A model generated the notes under the pieces. The model had not been told where the DNA came from. It made no database searches and saw nothing but the letters and a program-made list of their open reading frames with translations. Positions 6,199 to 7,363 of a stretch of DNA of 7,363 bases are shown here, in pieces. The position numbers and the translations under genes are program-made. Every line of letters begins with the position of its first letter. The first letter of the stretch is position 1. Origin of the DNA: an uncultured Flammeovirgaceae bacterium (GTDB lineage: Bacteria > Bacteroidota > Bacteroidia > Cytophagales > Cyclobacteriaceae); contig CAMLLI010000190.1 of the NCBI GenBank assembly GCA_946480685.1, forward strand, positions 1-7,363, given 5' to 3'.

Positions 6199-7008
6199 AT
6201 GAAACTAGAGAAACAACAACCTGTCGGGGTATTTGATAGCGGCATTGGTGGACTTACCGTAGCGCACGCCATCAAAAAGCTTCTGCCTCAGGAGAGTATG
6301 ATATATTTTGGCGATACCGTGCATTTGCCATATGGCGATAAATCTGAAGCCGCGATACAGGCTTACTCGGTAAAAATTGCCGACATCCTGGTAAAGAAAG
6401 GCTGTAAAGTAATTGTGATTGCCTGCAATTCCGCATCGTCTGCAGCCTATGAGTTGCTGAAGGAATATGTTCGGAAAGACATTCACATCATCAACGTGAT
6501 TGACCCCATGGTGGATTTGGTGTTGCAACAGTTTCCGGGTAAACAGGTTGGTCTGATCGGTACCAAACGCACTGTACAATCCGGTGTATATGCGCGCAAA
6601 CTTGCCGAAGGAAATAAAGATGTAACGGTACATTCACTGGCCACTCCGTTGCTGGCACCCATGATTGAAGAAGGATTTTTTAACAACCAGATCAGTCATG
6701 ATGTAATCGCTACCTATTTATCGGATCCGATCTTACAGAACATTGAAGCACTCATCCTTGCTTGTACACACTATCCGCTCATCAAAAAAGAAATCAGTAG
6801 TTACTTCCAGGATAAACTTGCTATACTCGATTCATCTGAAGTGGTAGCGCTGGCATTAAAACGTCATCTTGAAAAAGAAGGGCTACTCAACGACCAGGCT
6901 ACTGGCCAGTATCATTTCCTGGTTTCAGATTATACAGAGTCGTTCGAAGCATCGGCCGGATTGTTCTTCCATGAGACTGTGCAGTTGGATAAACATCCGA
7001 TGTTGTAA
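6199..7008 (+). CDS. murI: Glutamate racemase (MurI)
   Basis: Interconverts L- and D-glutamate without cofactor, supplying D-Glu for peptidoglycan; cytoplasmic. From the ATG at 6199 the protein has 269 residues, the usual family length. Motifs: VFDSGIGGLTV at 11-21 with Asp13-Ser14; DTVHLPYGDKS near 39-49; the first catalytic cysteine in IACNSAS (Cys76); APMIEEG at 153-159 with a conserved Glu; and the second catalytic cysteine in ACTHYPL (Cys189, with His191). Both Cys residues and the Asp are present, so a working racemase is expected. The frame is open upstream to a further ATG at 6073 and another at 6139, but these would run back through the start of the divergent kinase gene, and family proteins begin only about 8-10 residues before GVFDSG, so 6199 is preferred. 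The preceding sequence (tttacagaaa) has no Shine-Dalgarno, as is usual in Bacteroidota. nuoH follows 76 bp downstream. Confidence 0.97.
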   Translation: MKLEKQQPVGVFDSGIGGLTVAHAIKKLLPQESMIYFGDTVHLPYGDKSEAAIQAYSVKIADILVKKGCKVIVIACNSASSAAYELLKEYVRKDIHIINVIDPMVDLVLQQFPGKQVGLIGTKRTVQSGVYARKLAEGNKDVTVHSLATPLLAPMIEEGFFNNQISHDVIATYLSDPILQNIEALILACTHYPLIKKEISSYFQDKLAILDSSEVVALALKRHLEKEGLLNDQATGQYHFLVSDYTESFEASAGLFFHETVQLDKHPML

Positions 7009-7061
7009 AGGCTTGTTCGTTTTTCATGAAAGGATGAACCCGGTGGTAAATTTTTTTTCCG

Positions 7062-7069
7062 CATCTTAG
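7062..7069 (+). promoter_or_regulatory. Weak -7-like sequence before nuoH
   Basis: CATCTTAG just after a T8 run (7051-7058) is 6 of 8 to TATCTTTG, a common form of the Bacteroidota TAnnTTTG element, and lies about 15 bp before the nuoH ATG. No -33 TTTG is seen. nuoH may instead be read through from murI. Confidence 0.18.
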
Positions 7070-7084
7070 CGCCCGGTAAATGCT

Positions 7085-7363
7085 ATGCCCCTGACAACGT
7101 TGATCTTTATATTGCCCTTTCTGTTGGTGTATACAATATTTGCCATTTATGCTGAGCGTAAAATTTCTGCTTTTATACAAGACAGGCTCGGTCCGATGGA
7201 GACAGGACCTTATGGATTGATACAAAGTGTGGCCGATCTTCTTAAACTTATTCAGAAAGAAGATATTATACCGGCTACAGCCGATCGCTGGTTGTTTAAG
7301 GTAGCACCGATTATAATTTTTGCTTCTGTGTTTGCAGGCTTCGCAGTGTTGCCACTGGCACCC
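7085..7363 (+). CDS. nuoH: NADH-quinone oxidoreductase subunit H (NuoH), 3' truncated by the window
   Basis: The first 93 codons are present and run off the end. NuoH is the membrane subunit (ND1 homologue) of respiratory complex I that forms the quinone site with NuoB/NuoD at the junction of the hydrophilic and membrane arms. The start ATG at 7085 is followed by a first membrane helix (residues 3-22), then the family hallmark [15 protein letters not shown] (23-37), [15 protein letters not shown] (41-55), [14 protein letters not shown] (58-71) and the second helix (about 74-92). The ATG five bases upstream (7080) hits a stop after four codons, which settles the start. The full protein is usually about 330-360 residues, so roughly three quarters lies beyond the window. 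Upstream is murI rather than nuoG, so here nuoH heads its block; other nuo genes may follow. Confidence 0.95.
   Translation, partial: MPLTTLIFILPFLLVYTIFAIYAERKISAFIQDRLGPMETGPYGLIQSVADLLKLIQKEDIIPATADRWLFKVAPIIIFASVFAGFAVLPLAP

Noticed and set aside
6205..6633. 142-codon open frame on the minus strand inside murI
   Set aside because: Antisense to the conserved MurI catalytic motifs; no domain visible.
7013..7058. Intrinsic terminator after murI, suggested by the T8 run at 7051-7058
   Set aside because: The only pairings upstream are a 10-bp palindrome TTTCATGAAA, which gives a 3-bp stem, and short GTTC/GAAC arms; no stable GC stem directly precedes the T run.
6899..7225. 108-codon open frame on the minus strand across the murI-nuoH junction
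   Set aside because: Antisense to the end of murI and to the conserved NuoH start region; no protein features.

Overview
This 7.4-kb window is most likely chromosomal DNA of a Bacteroidota bacterium, probably of the Cytophagales or a related order. Three features point there: a secreted protein ending in a type IX secretion (T9SS) sorting domain, a TPR-containing membrane histidine kinase of a style common in this phylum, and start sites without strong Shine-Dalgarno sequences but with AT-rich TAnnTTT-like upstream elements. The order-level placement is inference. There is no tRNA, rRNA, CRISPR array, transposase or phage gene.

Layout from left to right: (1) the 3' part of a secreted YCF48/BNR-repeat protein with a C-terminal T9SS sorting domain (+). 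(2) Facing it across only 7 bp, ispE (-), for isoprenoid precursor synthesis by the MEP pathway. (3) A 71-bp gap holding a small repeat/hairpin cluster. (4) fabI (-), enoyl-ACP reductase of fatty-acid synthesis. (5) A roughly 210-bp divergent intergenic region with two short inverted repeats. (6) A membrane protein with three TM helices and a cytoplasmic zinc-ribbon tail (+), of unknown function. (7) Convergent with it, a 719-residue TPR sensor histidine kinase (-) with no response regulator beside it. (8) Divergent from the kinase, murI (+), glutamate racemase for peptidoglycan synthesis. (9) The first 93 codons of nuoH (+), the membrane subunit of respiratory complex I, cut by the window edge.

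Most of the window is housekeeping: isoprenoid, fatty-acid and cell-wall precursors plus respiration. fabI and ispE are co-oriented and could share a transcript. The less ordinary content is the zinc-ribbon membrane protein, whose tail looks like a double-ribbon domain that has lost the cysteines of its first ribbon; the orphan TPR kinase next to it; and the repeat cluster directly in front of ispE. I see no strong sign of a new multi-gene system. The membrane zinc-ribbon protein is the best candidate for something undescribed.
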